Positions 53,740 to 62,134 of a stretch of DNA of 64,000 bases are shown in pieces. Both the position numbers and the translations under genes were made by a program. The stretch spans positions 310,001 through 374,000 of the forward strand of contig NZ_JAANOW010000005.1 in NCBI RefSeq assembly GCF_011758805.1, read 5' to 3'. The stretch is from Mycolicibacterium fluoranthenivorans (GTDB lineage: Bacteria; Actinomycetota; Actinomycetes; Mycobacteriales; Mycobacteriaceae). The notes beneath the pieces are model-generated. The model saw nothing but the letters and a program-made list of their open reading frames with translations, searched no databases and was not told the origin of the DNA. The stretch's first letter is position 1. Each line of letters opens with the position of its first letter.

Positions 53740-54957
53740 GTGAACGTACTCATCTCCGGCGCCAGCATCGCCGGGCCGGTGCTGGCATATTGGCTGGCAC
53801 AGCACGGGATCGACGTCACCGTCGTGGAACGCGCACCCGCACTGCGCAAGACCGGGGGCCACGCCATCGACCTGTTCCGGCCCGCGATGGAGATCTCCGA
53901 ACGGATGGGCGTCCTCCCCCAGGTCATGGCGCATGCCACCGGGACGACACTGCTCGACGTGCGCAGGCCCTGGGCTTCCCGTCCGGCGCATATCGACTAC
54001 GTGAAGCTGGCCGGCACCATGTCCGACCGGCACGTCGAGATCATGCGGGACGATCTCAGCGAGATCTACTACGACGCAAGCCGTGACGATGCCGAGTACC
54101 TCTTCGGCGACCAGATCACCGCGATCGCCGATGACGGCCGGGTGACATTCGCGCACGGCGGGTCACGGCGGTTCGACGTGGTGGTGGGGGCCGACGGGTT
54201 GCACTCGGGAGTCCGTCAGATCATGTTCGGCGACGTGCCCGAACGCTTCCTCGGTGGCTACCTGTCGGTGGTTTCGGTACCGAAATCGTTTGCCCGCGAA
54301 GGTGAGATGACCGGCTACTACGAGCCCAACCGGGTGGCGATGGTCTACACCGCCGATCATCTGGACGACGCCCGCGCGGTGTTCGTCTTCCGGCCGGTGA
54401 CGCCGCTGGCATTCGACCACCGCGACGTATCCCGGCAGAAGAGGCAACTGTGCGACGCCTTCACCGGCGTATCCGGTGAGGTCGACACCTGGCTGGCCGA
54501 GGTGGGGCGCACGCCGGCGTTCTACTTCGACGCCATCACCCAACTGGAGATGACCACCTGGTCGAAAGGCCGCGTGACCCTGGTCGGGGACGCCGGCTAC
54601 TGTCCCGGTCCGGCCGTTGGCGGCAGCACCAGCCTGGCCGTCTACGGCGCCTACGTGCTGGCCGGTGAGCTCGCGCGGGCCAAGGACATCTTGGCCTCCG
54701 ATGAGCGCCTGCGCGAAGAGCAGATAAGCACGGCGTTCGCGGCGTACGAGGCGATCATGATGCCGTCGGTGGTCGGCGCGCGTGCCTTCGCGGCCACCAC
54801 GGCGAAGACGATAGTGCCCGGAAGTCGCCTCGGCGTGGACGCACTCGTCGCCGCGGGGCGCGTGATCTCGGTGCTCCCGCTGGGTGTGACGCAGGCGCTG
54901 GCGCGGTTCAATCGCAGGGGTGTGCGGCTTTACGACACCATGCCGCTGCCGGCCTGA
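53740..54957 (+). CDS. FAD-dependent monooxygenase (TetX/PHBH type)
   Basis: 405-aa flavoprotein hydroxylase that uses NAD(P)H and O2 on an aromatic or polyketide-like substrate. The FAD motif ISGASIAGPVLAYWLAQHG is at the start; the DG motif is VVVGADGLHSGVRQ, and the GD motif (GRVTLVGDAGYCPGPAVGGST) is intact. Members include rifampicin and tetracycline inactivating enzymes, but this substrate cannot be deduced. GTG at 53740 follows GGAGAGGG. Likely repressed by the divergent TetR. Confidence 0.9.
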   Translation: MNVLISGASIAGPVLAYWLAQHGIDVTVVERAPALRKTGGHAIDLFRPAMEISERMGVLPQVMAHATGTTLLDVRRPWASRPAHIDYVKLAGTMSDRHVEIMRDDLSEIYYDASRDDAEYLFGDQITAIADDGRVTFAHGGSRRFDVVVGADGLHSGVRQIMFGDVPERFLGGYLSVVSVPKSFAREGEMTGYYEPNRVAMVYTADHLDDARAVFVFRPVTPLAFDHRDVSRQKRQLCDAFTGVSGEVDTWLAEVGRTPAFYFDAITQLEMTTWSKGRVTLVGDAGYCPGPAVGGSTSLAVYGAYVLAGELARAKDILASDERLREEQISTAFAAYEAIMMPSVVGARAFAATTAKTIVPGSRLGVDALVAAGRVISVLPLGVTQALARFNRRGVRLYDTMPLPA

Positions 54958-54962
54958 ACGCA

Positions 54963-54999
54963 CGAATCCCCCGGAACCGCAGTGGTTCCGGGGGATTCG
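54963..54999. terminator. Bidirectional terminator, monooxygenase/fadB
   Basis: Perfect 16-bp inverted repeat CGAATCCCCCGGAACC (54963-54978) and complement (54984-54999) around GCAGT. It lies 5 bases after the monooxygenase stop and 10 bases beyond the fadB stop on the other strand. Confidence 0.9.
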
Positions 55000-55009
55000 C
55001 GTCAGACGA

Positions 55010-57172
55010 CTAGCTCTCCAGCGACGCCGGGGGCAGGAAGCGGTCACCGTAGCGGGCGGCCAGTTCCTTGGCGCGGGCCACGAAGGCCGCCTTGCCGACG
55101 CCGAGCGGTCCCTCGTAGCCGACGATGAACTGGGCCGAGCCACCGGTGTACGGCGGGAAGCCGATACCCATGATGGAGCCGATGTTGGCATCTGCGGTGG
55201 AGGTCAGCACGCCCTCGTCGATGCACTTCTGGGTTTCCAGCGCCTCGGCGAACAGCATCCGGTCGATGGCGTCCTGCAGCGGGATCTGCGCCGACCCCTG
55301 CCCATCAACCGCGGCGGTGAACGTCTCGCGCAGTCCGGGCCACAACCCGACCCGCTTGCCGTCGGCGTACTCGTAGAAGCCCGCACCGGCCAGCCGTGAG
55401 GGACGGCCGATCTCGATCATCTTCTCGACGACGGCCTCGGCCGGATGCGCCACGTAGGTGCCACCGGCGTCTTCGACGCCCTTGCGGGAGGCGACGGCGA
55501 TCTTGTGCATGAGCTCCAGGTTCAGCTCGTCGGAGAGCTGCAGCGGCGCCGCCGGGTAACCGGCCTGCGACCCGGCCTGCTCGATCGACGCGGGCTCGAC
55601 ACCCTCGCCCAGCATGGCCAGCGCCTCGTTGACGAAGGTGCCGATCACGCGCGAGGTGAAGAAGCCGCGGCTGTCGTTGACGACGATCGGGGTCTTCTTG
55701 ATGGCCAGCGTGTAGTCGAACACCCGGGCCAGCGCCTCGTCGGAGGTCTTCTCCCCGCGGATGATCTCCACCAGCGGCATCTTGTCGACCGGCGAGAAGA
55801 AGTGGATGCCGACGAAGTCCTCCTGGCGCTTCACGCCGGTCGCCAGACCGGTGATCGGCAGCGTGGAGGTGTTGGAGCCGAGCAGCGCGTTGGGCTCGAC
55901 GATGTCCTCGATCTCCTGGAACACCTTGTGCTTGAGTTCCTGGTTCTCGAACACGGCCTCGATCACGAAGTCGACACCCGCCAGGTCCGCCGGGTCAGCG
56001 GTCGGGGTGATCTTGGCCAGCAGCGCCGCGGACTTCTCCTCGGTGGTCTTGCCACGCTTGAGCGCCTTGGCCTCCAGCCCCTCCGAGTACGCCTTGCCCT
56101 TCTGGGCGGCCTCGATGGTGACGTCCTTGAGCACCACGTCGAAACCGGCCTTGGCCGACACGTAGGCGATACCGGCGCCCATCATGCCCGCACCCAGCAC
56201 ACCGATCTTGGTGATCGGCACCGGTGCGATGCCCTCGGGCCGCGAGGCGCCGCCGTTGATGGCCTGCAGGTCCAGGAAGAACGCCTGGATCATGTTCTTG
56301 GCGACCTGACCGGTCACCAGCTGGGTGAAGTACCGGCTCTCGATCCGCGCCGCGGTGTCGAAGTCGACCTGCGCACCCTCGACGGCGGCATCCAGGATGG
56401 CCCGCGGTGCGGGCATCGGGGCGCCCTTGAGCTGCTTGCGCAGCAGCGCCGGGAACGACGGCAGGATGGCCGCGAGCGCCGGGGTGGCCGGGGTGCCGCC
56501 GGGGATCTTGTAGCCCTTGACATCCCACGGCTGCACATGGGCATCCGGGTTCGCCTTGATCCAGGCCTTGGCGGCCGGGATCAGTTCCTCGACCGAGCCG
56601 ACGAGCTCGTCGACCAGGCCGACCTCCTTGGCCTTGGTCGCGGTGAACCGGGTGCCCTGGCTCAGGATCTCCATGAAGGCCTTCTGGATACCGAACATCC
56701 GCACGGTGCGGGCCACGCCGCCGCCGCCGGGCAGCAGGCCCAGGGTGACCTCGGGCAGACCGATCTGCACGCCCTTGACGTCGGCGGCGATGCGGTGGTG
56801 GGTGGCCAGCGCGATCTCCAGGCCGCCGCCGAGCGCCGCGCCGTTGATCGCCGCGACGACGGGCTTGCCGAAGGTCTCCAGCGTGCGCAGGTCACGCTTG
56901 ATGGTCTCGACCTCGTTGAACGCCTCAGCGGCGTTGTCGGGGCCGATGTTGATCATGGCCTTGAGGTCACCGCCGGCGAAGAACGTCTTCTTGGCACTGG
57001 CGATCACCACACCGGTGATCTCCTCCTGCTCCGCGAAGAGCCGCTCCACGGCGAGGTGCATCGACTCCTTGTAGTGCTCGTTCATCACGTTGGCGGAGCC
57101 GGTCGGGTCGTCCAGGGTCAGGGTGACGATGCCGTCGGCATCCTTGTCCCAGTGGATGGTGTTCTCGGTCAT
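55010..57172 (-). CDS. fadB: Beta-oxidation multifunctional protein FadB
   Basis: 720-aa enoyl-CoA hydratase/3-hydroxyacyl-CoA dehydrogenase, the alpha subunit of the mycobacterial trifunctional enzyme. The N-terminal hydratase domain has the oxyanion-hole regions FFAGGDLKAMINIG and NGAALGGGLEIALATHHRI and a catalytic Glu in GLPEVTLGLLPGGGG. The dehydrogenase domain (from about 330) has the NAD motif IGVLGAGMMGAGIAYVSA and the HFFSPVDKMPLVEII block. Length equals that of M. tuberculosis FadB as I remember it. It starts 14 bases after the fadA stop; together they cleave fatty acyl-CoA. Confidence 0.97.
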   Translation of the reverse strand: MTENTIHWDKDADGIVTLTLDDPTGSANVMNEHYKESMHLAVERLFAEQEEITGVVIASAKKTFFAGGDLKAMINIGPDNAAEAFNEVETIKRDLRTLETFGKPVVAAINGAALGGGLEIALATHHRIAADVKGVQIGLPEVTLGLLPGGGGVARTVRMFGIQKAFMEILSQGTRFTATKAKEVGLVDELVGSVEELIPAAKAWIKANPDAHVQPWDVKGYKIPGGTPATPALAAILPSFPALLRKQLKGAPMPAPRAILDAAVEGAQVDFDTAARIESRYFTQLVTGQVAKNMIQAFFLDLQAINGGASRPEGIAPVPITKIGVLGAGMMGAGIAYVSAKAGFDVVLKDVTIEAAQKGKAYSEGLEAKALKRGKTTEEKSAALLAKITPTADPADLAGVDFVIEAVFENQELKHKVFQEIEDIVEPNALLGSNTSTLPITGLATGVKRQEDFVGIHFFSPVDKMPLVEIIRGEKTSDEALARVFDYTLAIKKTPIVVNDSRGFFTSRVIGTFVNEALAMLGEGVEPASIEQAGSQAGYPAAPLQLSDELNLELMHKIAVASRKGVEDAGGTYVAHPAEAVVEKMIEIGRPSRLAGAGFYEYADGKRVGLWPGLRETFTAAVDGQGSAQIPLQDAIDRMLFAEALETQKCIDEGVLTSTADANIGSIMGIGFPPYTGGSAQFIVGYEGPLGVGKAAFVARAKELAARYGDRFLPPASLES

Positions 57173-57186
57173 CTTCTTCTATCTCC

Positions 57187-58398
57187 CTAGACGCGCTCGA
57201 TGATGGTGGCCACGCCCATGCCGCCGCCGACACACAACGTCAGCAGGGCACGCCGGGCGCCGCGGCGCTCCAGCTCGTCGACCATGGTGCCGATGATCAT
57301 GGCGCCGGTCGCGCCCAGCGGGTGGCCCATGGCGATGGCGCCACCGTTGACGTTGAGCTTCTCGTCCGGGATGTTCAGGTCCTTCTGGAACTTCAGGACG
57401 ACCGAGGCGAACGCCTCGTTGATCTCGAACAGGTCGATATCGTCGACCGTCAGGCCGGCCCGGTCGAGCACCTTCTTGGTGGCCGGGGTCGGGCCGGTCA
57501 GCATGATCACCGGATCGGCACCGCTGGTGGCGGTGGCCACGATGCGAGCACGCGGGGTCAGCCCCTGCGCGGCACCCGCAGCCTCGGAGCCCACCATGAC
57601 CAGCGCGGCACCGTCGACGATGCCCGAGCTGTTACCGCCGGTGTGGACGTGGTTGATCTTCTCGACGAAGTGGTACTTCTGCAGCGCCACATCGTCGAAG
57701 CCGCCCATCGCGCCGATACCGTCGAACGCGGTCTTGAGCTTGCCCAGGCTTTCCACGGTGGAACCGGGGCGCATGTGCTCGTCCTGATCGAGGATGACCA
57801 GTCCGTTCTGATCCTTGACCGGCACCACGGACTTGGCGAAGTAGCCGCCCGTCCACGCCGCCGCCGCGAGTTCCTGCGAGCGGGCCGCATACGCGTCCAC
57901 ATCCTCGCGGGAGAAGCCTTCGATGGTGGCGATCAGATCGGCACCGATGCCCTGGGGCACGAAGCCCACGCGGTAGTTGGTCTCCGGGTCCAGCGCCCAG
58001 GCGCCGCCGTCGGAGCCCATCGGGACGCGGCTCATCGACTCGACGCCACCGGCGAGCACCAGGTCGTCCCAGCCCGAGCGCACCTTCTGGGCGGCCAGGT
58101 TGACGGCCTCCAGGCCGGAGGCGCAGAACCGGTTGAGCTGGAAACCACCGGTGGTGTCGGGCATGGCAGCGGCCAGGACCGCGGTACGGGCGATATCGCC
58201 ACCCTGATCGCCGACCGGGGACACGACACCCAGGATGACGTCGCTGATCAGCTTCTCGTCGAGGTCGGGGAAGCGGGTACGCAGTTCGTTGATCAGACCC
58301 ACAACCAGGTTGACGGGCTTGACCTCGTTGAGGGCTCCGCCGCGCTGCTTACCGCGCGGCGTGCGAATGGCCTCGTAGATGAAGGCTTCTTCGGACAT
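57187..58398 (-). CDS. fadA: Acetyl-CoA acyltransferase (thiolase) FadA
   Basis: 403-aa beta subunit that thiolytically cleaves 3-ketoacyl-CoA. The nucleophilic Cys is in [16 protein letters not shown], the His in [18 protein letters not shown] and the second Cys in [14 protein letters not shown]. The protein starts [22 protein letters not shown] at 58398 follows GAAAGGGAA. A 16-bp palindrome 80 bases upstream is a candidate operator. An OYE-type gene lies upstream on the same strand. Confidence 0.97.
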   Translation of the reverse strand: MSEEAFIYEAIRTPRGKQRGGALNEVKPVNLVVGLINELRTRFPDLDEKLISDVILGVVSPVGDQGGDIARTAVLAAAMPDTTGGFQLNRFCASGLEAVNLAAQKVRSGWDDLVLAGGVESMSRVPMGSDGGAWALDPETNYRVGFVPQGIGADLIATIEGFSREDVDAYAARSQELAAAAWTGGYFAKSVVPVKDQNGLVILDQDEHMRPGSTVESLGKLKTAFDGIGAMGGFDDVALQKYHFVEKINHVHTGGNSSGIVDGAALVMVGSEAAGAAQGLTPRARIVATATSGADPVIMLTGPTPATKKVLDRAGLTVDDIDLFEINEAFASVVLKFQKDLNIPDEKLNVNGGAIAMGHPLGATGAMIIGTMVDELERRGARRALLTLCVGGGMGVATIIERV

Positions 58399-58478
58399 GT
58401 GTAGTTCCCTTTCGGGTGGGTGACGGGATCGTCGGTCGGGACGCGAGTCCACTGGTCGCGAAGCCTAACAAAACCGCA

Positions 58479-58494
58479 AACCAACCTGTTGGTT
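58479..58494. promoter_or_regulatory. Palindrome upstream of fadA
   Basis: AACCAAC-CT-GTTGGTT, a perfect 7-bp inverted repeat with 2-nt centre in the 133-base gap upstream of fadA. The AAC-N2-GTT core is shared with KstR-type TetR lipid-catabolism sites, but the outer bases differ from that consensus. Likely binds a TetR-type fatty-acid regulator; which one is unknown. Confidence 0.6.
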
Positions 58495-58531
58495 GGGCGT
58501 ATGCTCAGCGCCCCGAACACCCACTACACAC

Positions 58532-59641
58532 TCATGCCGTGCGTGGTTCCTCCAGCTCAGCCAGGGTCGGGTAGTCGATATAGCCCTCGGCGCCTGGGGC
58601 GTAGAAGGTGGCCACATCCGGCTCGTTCAGTTCCGCGCCCAGCAAAAGGCGATCGATCAGGTCGGGGTTGGCCAGGAACGTCCGGCCCACCGCGACAGCG
58701 CTGGCGGCGCCCCATTCGGCGTAGCTCTCCAGCTGGCAGAAGTCGGTGCCCGTCTCCCTACCGGTGTTGAGCACCAAGGTGCCCGACCACACCGCGCGCA
58801 GCACGCCGAACTCCCGGGCGCTCGGGTCGATCAGGACGTGCAGGTAGGCCAGTCCCAGCGGGGCGATGCGGTTGAGCAGCGCCTCGTACACGGCGACGGT
58901 GTTCTCCTCGCGCATGTCGCCGGCGGAGTTCCCGGGCGAGATACGCAGGCCGACCCGCCCCGCGCCGATCTCGTCCACCACGGCCTCGACCACCTCGGCG
59001 GTCAGCCGGGCCCGATTCTCCGGCGAACCGCCGTAGGCGTCGGTCCGCTGGTTGGTCACATCCGATGAGAACTGGTGCAGCAGATAGCCGTTGGCGCCGT
59101 GGATCTCGACGCCGTCCAGCCCGGCGTCGACGGCACGCCGGGCGGCGGCCCGGAAATCGGCGATGATGCCGGGGATCTCGTCGGTACGCAGCGCGCGCGG
59201 CACCACGAGCGCCTTCTTACCCGACGGGGTGTGGGTGGTCATGTCCGCCGCGATCGCCGACGGCGCGACGGGCTCGATCCCGCCGTTCACCTCCGGATGA
59301 CCCATCCGGCCAACGTGCCAGAGCTGCATGAAGATTCGGCCGCCCGCGTCGTGCACGGCACCGGCGATCTCGGCCCACTTCTCCTGATGCCGGTCGGTGT
59401 AGTTGCCGGGGGTGTTCATATAGGCGCCGTTGGCCACCTCGGAGACGGCGGTGGCCTCCGTGATGATCAGTCCCGCGCCCGCGCGCTGTGAGTAGTACTC
59501 CGCGGCCAGATCCGACGGCGTGCCGTCGGCCTGCGCCCGGGACCGGGTCAGTGGTGCCATGAAGATCCGGTTCCGCGCGTCGGTGTCACCGACGCGGATC
59601 GGCTTGAGCAGTGTGGCGTCGGGCGCGAGGGTGAAAGCCAT
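58532..59641 (-). CDS. Old Yellow Enzyme-type flavin oxidoreductase
   Basis: 369-aa FMN TIM-barrel ene-reductase. The start [27 protein letters not shown] is the family signature. It also has [19 protein letters not shown], the active-site [29 protein letters not shown] and [18 protein letters not shown]. Reduces activated C=C bonds or nitro compounds; natural substrate unknown. The ATG at 59641 gives the normal N-terminus. It is divergent from the SnoaL-like gene, with a TetR-type operator between. Confidence 0.93.
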   Translation of the reverse strand: MAFTLAPDATLLKPIRVGDTDARNRIFMAPLTRSRAQADGTPSDLAAEYYSQRAGAGLIITEATAVSEVANGAYMNTPGNYTDRHQEKWAEIAGAVHDAGGRIFMQLWHVGRMGHPEVNGGIEPVAPSAIAADMTTHTPSGKKALVVPRALRTDEIPGIIADFRAAARRAVDAGLDGVEIHGANGYLLHQFSSDVTNQRTDAYGGSPENRARLTAEVVEAVVDEIGAGRVGLRISPGNSAGDMREENTVAVYEALLNRIAPLGLAYLHVLIDPSAREFGVLRAVWSGTLVLNTGRETGTDFCQLESYAEWGAASAVAVGRTFLANPDLIDRLLLGAELNEPDVATFYAPGAEGYIDYPTLAELEEPRTA

Positions 59642-59709
59642 GTGCTGGTAAGCGCACCTGGCAGTCGATTCATTCCGCACTGTGCGGCGTTGCACACGAG
59701 ATGCCATTC

Positions 59710-59746
59710 TTGACATGAGACCGCAATCTCATTACGGTTCTGCGCC
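59710..59746 (+). promoter_or_regulatory. Consensus leaderless promoter with built-in operator
   Basis: A perfect -35 TTGACA (59710-59715) and -10 TACGGT (59733-59738) with a 17-nt spacer. The spacer is occupied by the palindrome ATGAGA-CCGCAA-TCTCAT (59715-59732). The ATG follows 8 nt after the -10, so the transcript should be leaderless. A repressor on the palindrome would exclude RNA polymerase. Confidence 0.88.
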
Positions 59747-60166
59747 ATGGCCCTGACCCCCACCCAGATGAACGACCTGCTCGACGAGCACTTCGGTTTC
59801 GAGGCGCGCGATGATATCGACGGCGTGCTGTCCACCCTCACCCTCGATGTCGAACACGACGTGGTCGGCTGGCCCACCGGGGTGGCCCACGGGCGCGACG
59901 GCGCGCGGGCCTTCTACGAGACTCTGTTCGCAGATCTGTCCGAGGGCAGTGTTGAGACCGTGCACCGGCTGTACGGCGACGATTTCGTCGTCGACGAATC
60001 GCTGTGGCGCGGACGCGCACCCGGCCGGCCGTTCGGCCTGGACGGCCGCAACCGCCCGCTGGAGTTCCGGTTACTGCACGTCATCCAATTCGCCGACGGT
60101 GCCATCGGTCGCGAGAACGTGTGGATCGACCTGGCCGCCGTCATCAACCAGTTGCCCCAGGACTGA
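59747..60166 (+). CDS. SnoaL-like (NTF2-fold) protein
   Basis: 139-aa NTF2-fold protein. Features are PTQMNDLLDEHFGFEARDDIDGVLSTL (helical start), DVVGWPTGVAHGRDGARAFYETLF, VETVHRLYGDDFVVDESLW and FRLLHVIQFADGAIGRENVWID. The family comprises ketosteroid isomerases, polyketide cyclases and binding proteins, and this member's reaction is unknown. The regulator gene's ATG overlaps its stop (TGATG), so effector and repressor are coupled. Divergent from the OYE gene. Confidence 0.87.
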   Translation: MALTPTQMNDLLDEHFGFEARDDIDGVLSTLTLDVEHDVVGWPTGVAHGRDGARAFYETLFADLSEGSVETVHRLYGDDFVVDESLWRGRAPGRPFGLDGRNRPLEFRLLHVIQFADGAIGRENVWIDLAAVINQLPQD

Positions 60167-60765
60167 TGGCACGCCCCAACCAGACCTCGCGGACCCGCAG
60201 GGATCTGCTGCGTGCCGCGGCCCGGCTGATGAAGGCGGGCCACAAGTTCACCCTCGAGGATGTCGCCGCGGACGCGATGGTGTCGCGAGCCACCGCCTAT
60301 CGGTACTTCTCCAGCGTGGAGGCGCTCATGGTCGAGGCACCGCTCGACGGGGTTACGCCGAGCCCGGCAGACCTCTTCGAGACCGTGGCGTCCACCGATC
60401 CGGTGGAGCGATTGCTGTTGGTGGACACCGCGCTGCACGACATGATCGCCGACAACGAACCGGCACTGCGGCTCATGCTGTCCCAGACCGTGCAGCGGGC
60501 GTGCGATGACCATCACGACGACCAGGAGATACCCGTGCGGCAGAACCGCCGCACCGCACTCATCGAGGCGGCCCTGGAGCCCGCCCGTGGGGAGTTCACC
60601 CCGGCAGCCCTGTCCACGTTGGCCAAATCGCTGTCGCTCATCATCGGCACCGAATCGATGGTGGTCACCAAAGATGTTCTGCGACTAGATGCTAGCGACG
60701 CCCGCCAGGTCAGACACTGGGCCATCAGGGCGCTGGTCGACTCGGCACGCAGGACGGAGGCCTGA
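60166..60765 (+). CDS. TetR family regulator of the SnoaL/OYE region
   Basis: 199-aa TetR-type regulator. The HTH region is RTRRDLLRAAARLMKAGHKFTLEDVAADAMVSRATAYRYFSSVE; a helical sensor domain follows. It is the second gene of an operon with the SnoaL-like gene, translated by a stop-start overlap. It is the best candidate to bind the ATGAGA-N6-TCTCAT palindrome in the promoter of its own operon and perhaps of the OYE gene. Ligand unknown. Confidence 0.88.
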   Translation: MARPNQTSRTRRDLLRAAARLMKAGHKFTLEDVAADAMVSRATAYRYFSSVEALMVEAPLDGVTPSPADLFETVASTDPVERLLLVDTALHDMIADNEPALRLMLSQTVQRACDDHHDDQEIPVRQNRRTALIEAALEPARGEFTPAALSTLAKSLSLIIGTESMVVTKDVLRLDASDARQVRHWAIRALVDSARRTEA

Positions 60766-60800
60766 TCAACTCACCCCGCGGCGGCCACCAACGGATCCAG

Positions 60801-60941
60801 ATGCGGCAGGTGCCCGCACTGGTGACCCTCGCGCACGAGGCCTGCGCCCGCGCACTGACCGACCTGTCCAGCACGGCACCGGCGCTGGACATCGCCGGCA
60901 TGAGGCACGAAACACGCACCTCCCGGCTGTTCGCGACCTGA
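60801..60941 (+). CDS. Small uncharacterised protein or gene remnant
   Basis: 46-aa frame (MRQVPALVTLAHEACARALT...AGMRHETRTSRLFAT). Codon third positions are almost all G or C, as in genuine genes here, and no other frame looks better. The frame is open upstream to about 60769 without a start (GGLINSPRGGHQRIQ). It has no ribosome-binding site and no recognised family, so it may be the tail of a lost gene. It lies between tetR and dapC. Confidence 0.4.
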   Translation: MRQVPALVTLAHEACARALTDLSSTAPALDIAGMRHETRTSRLFAT

Positions 60942-60967
60942 GGCTCGCCCGTCACTACGCTCGGTAT

Positions 60968-62134
60968 ATGACGGTTTCGTGGCTCCAGCCCTACGCGGTG
61001 ACGATCTTCGCCGAGATGTCCGCGCTGGCGGCCCGGATCGGTGCGGTGAACCTCGGTCAGGGCTTCCCCGACGAGGACGGCCCGGCCGGCATGCTCAAGG
61101 TGGCCCAGGACGCGATCGCCGAGGGCGTCAACCAGTACCCGCCCGGCCCGGGTATCCCGGCACTGCGTCAAGCCATCGCCGCCCAGCGCGCCAGGCACTA
61201 CGACGTCGACTACGACCCCGACTCCGAGGTGCTGGTGACGGTCGGCGCCACCGAGGCCATCGCCGCCGCCGTGATCGGACTGGTGGAGCCCGGCTCGGAA
61301 GTCCTGGTTCTCGAACCGTTCTACGATTCCTACTCCCCCGTCATCGCCATGGCCGGGTGCGTGCGGAAGGTCGTGCCGCTGGTTCCCGACGGCCGCGGTT
61401 TCGCCCTCGATATCGAGGCCCTGCGCGCCGCCGTCGGGCCGCAGACCCGGGCGATGATCATCAACTCACCGCACAATCCGACCGGGATGGTGCTCAGCGA
61501 TGCCGAGCTGAGCGCGATCGCCGATCTCGCGGTGGCCGCGGATCTGCTGGTCATCACCGACGAGGTCTATGAGGCGCTGGTGTACACCGACTCCGACTAC
61601 CGCAGACACCTGCCCCTGGCCCGCTTCCCGGGCATGGCCGAACGCACCGTGACCATCTCCAGTGCGGCCAAGATGTTCAACGTGACCGGTTGGAAGATTG
61701 GATGGGCCTGCGGCGCACCGGAACTCATCGCCGGTGTGCGCGCGGCCAAACAATTCCTGACCTATGTCGGGGGCGCGCCGTTCCAGCCCGCGGTGGCGTA
61801 CGCACTGGACCACGAGGACGTGTGGGTCCGGGAGCTGCGGGACAGTCTGGAAAGCAAACGGGATCGGCTGTCCGCGGCGCTGACCGACCTCGGTTTCGAG
61901 GTGCATGACAGCCAGGGCACCTATTTCCTGTGCGCGGACCCCCGTCCCCTGGGATATCACGACAGCACACAGTTCTGTGCCGAGTTGCCGCACAAGGCAG
62001 GTGTGGCGGCCATCCCGATGTCGGCGTTCTGCGCGGGCCCCGACAACACATGGAATCATCTGGTGCGCTTCGCGTTCTGCAAACGCGATGACACCCTCGA
62101 CGAAGCGATCCGCCGATTGGAGGTGCTGCGGTGA
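60968..62134 (+). CDS. dapC: PLP-dependent aminotransferase (DapC type)
   Basis: 388-aa class I/II aminotransferase. M. tuberculosis Rv0858c, its apparent orthologue, is N-succinyldiaminopimelate aminotransferase in lysine and meso-DAP synthesis. Key features are the start NLGQGFPDEDGPAGML, INSPHNPTGMVLSD, ITDEVYEALVY, the PLP Lys in SSAAKMFNVTGWKIGW and the C-terminal Arg in WNHLVRFAFCK. The ATG at 60968 lies 6 nt after a TACGCT -10 box, suggesting a leaderless transcript. The CitE-like gene begins in its last codon (GTGA). Confidence 0.88.
   Translation: MTVSWLQPYAVTIFAEMSALAARIGAVNLGQGFPDEDGPAGMLKVAQDAIAEGVNQYPPGPGIPALRQAIAAQRARHYDVDYDPDSEVLVTVGATEAIAAAVIGLVEPGSEVLVLEPFYDSYSPVIAMAGCVRKVVPLVPDGRGFALDIEALRAAVGPQTRAMIINSPHNPTGMVLSDAELSAIADLAVAADLLVITDEVYEALVYTDSDYRRHLPLARFPGMAERTVTISSAAKMFNVTGWKIGWACGAPELIAGVRAAKQFLTYVGGAPFQPAVAYALDHEDVWVRELRDSLESKRDRLSAALTDLGFEVHDSQGTYFLCADPRPLGYHDSTQFCAELPHKAGVAAIPMSAFCAGPDNTWNHLVRFAFCKRDDTLDEAIRRLEVLR

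Noticed and set aside
40826..54957. Defence island or prophage
   Set aside because: No nuclease, toxin-antitoxin pair, integrase, terminase or restriction gene was found; contents are metabolic and regulatory.
55445..57190. 581-aa plus-strand frame antisense to fadB
   Set aside because: Same cause; fadB motifs are complete and this frame has none.
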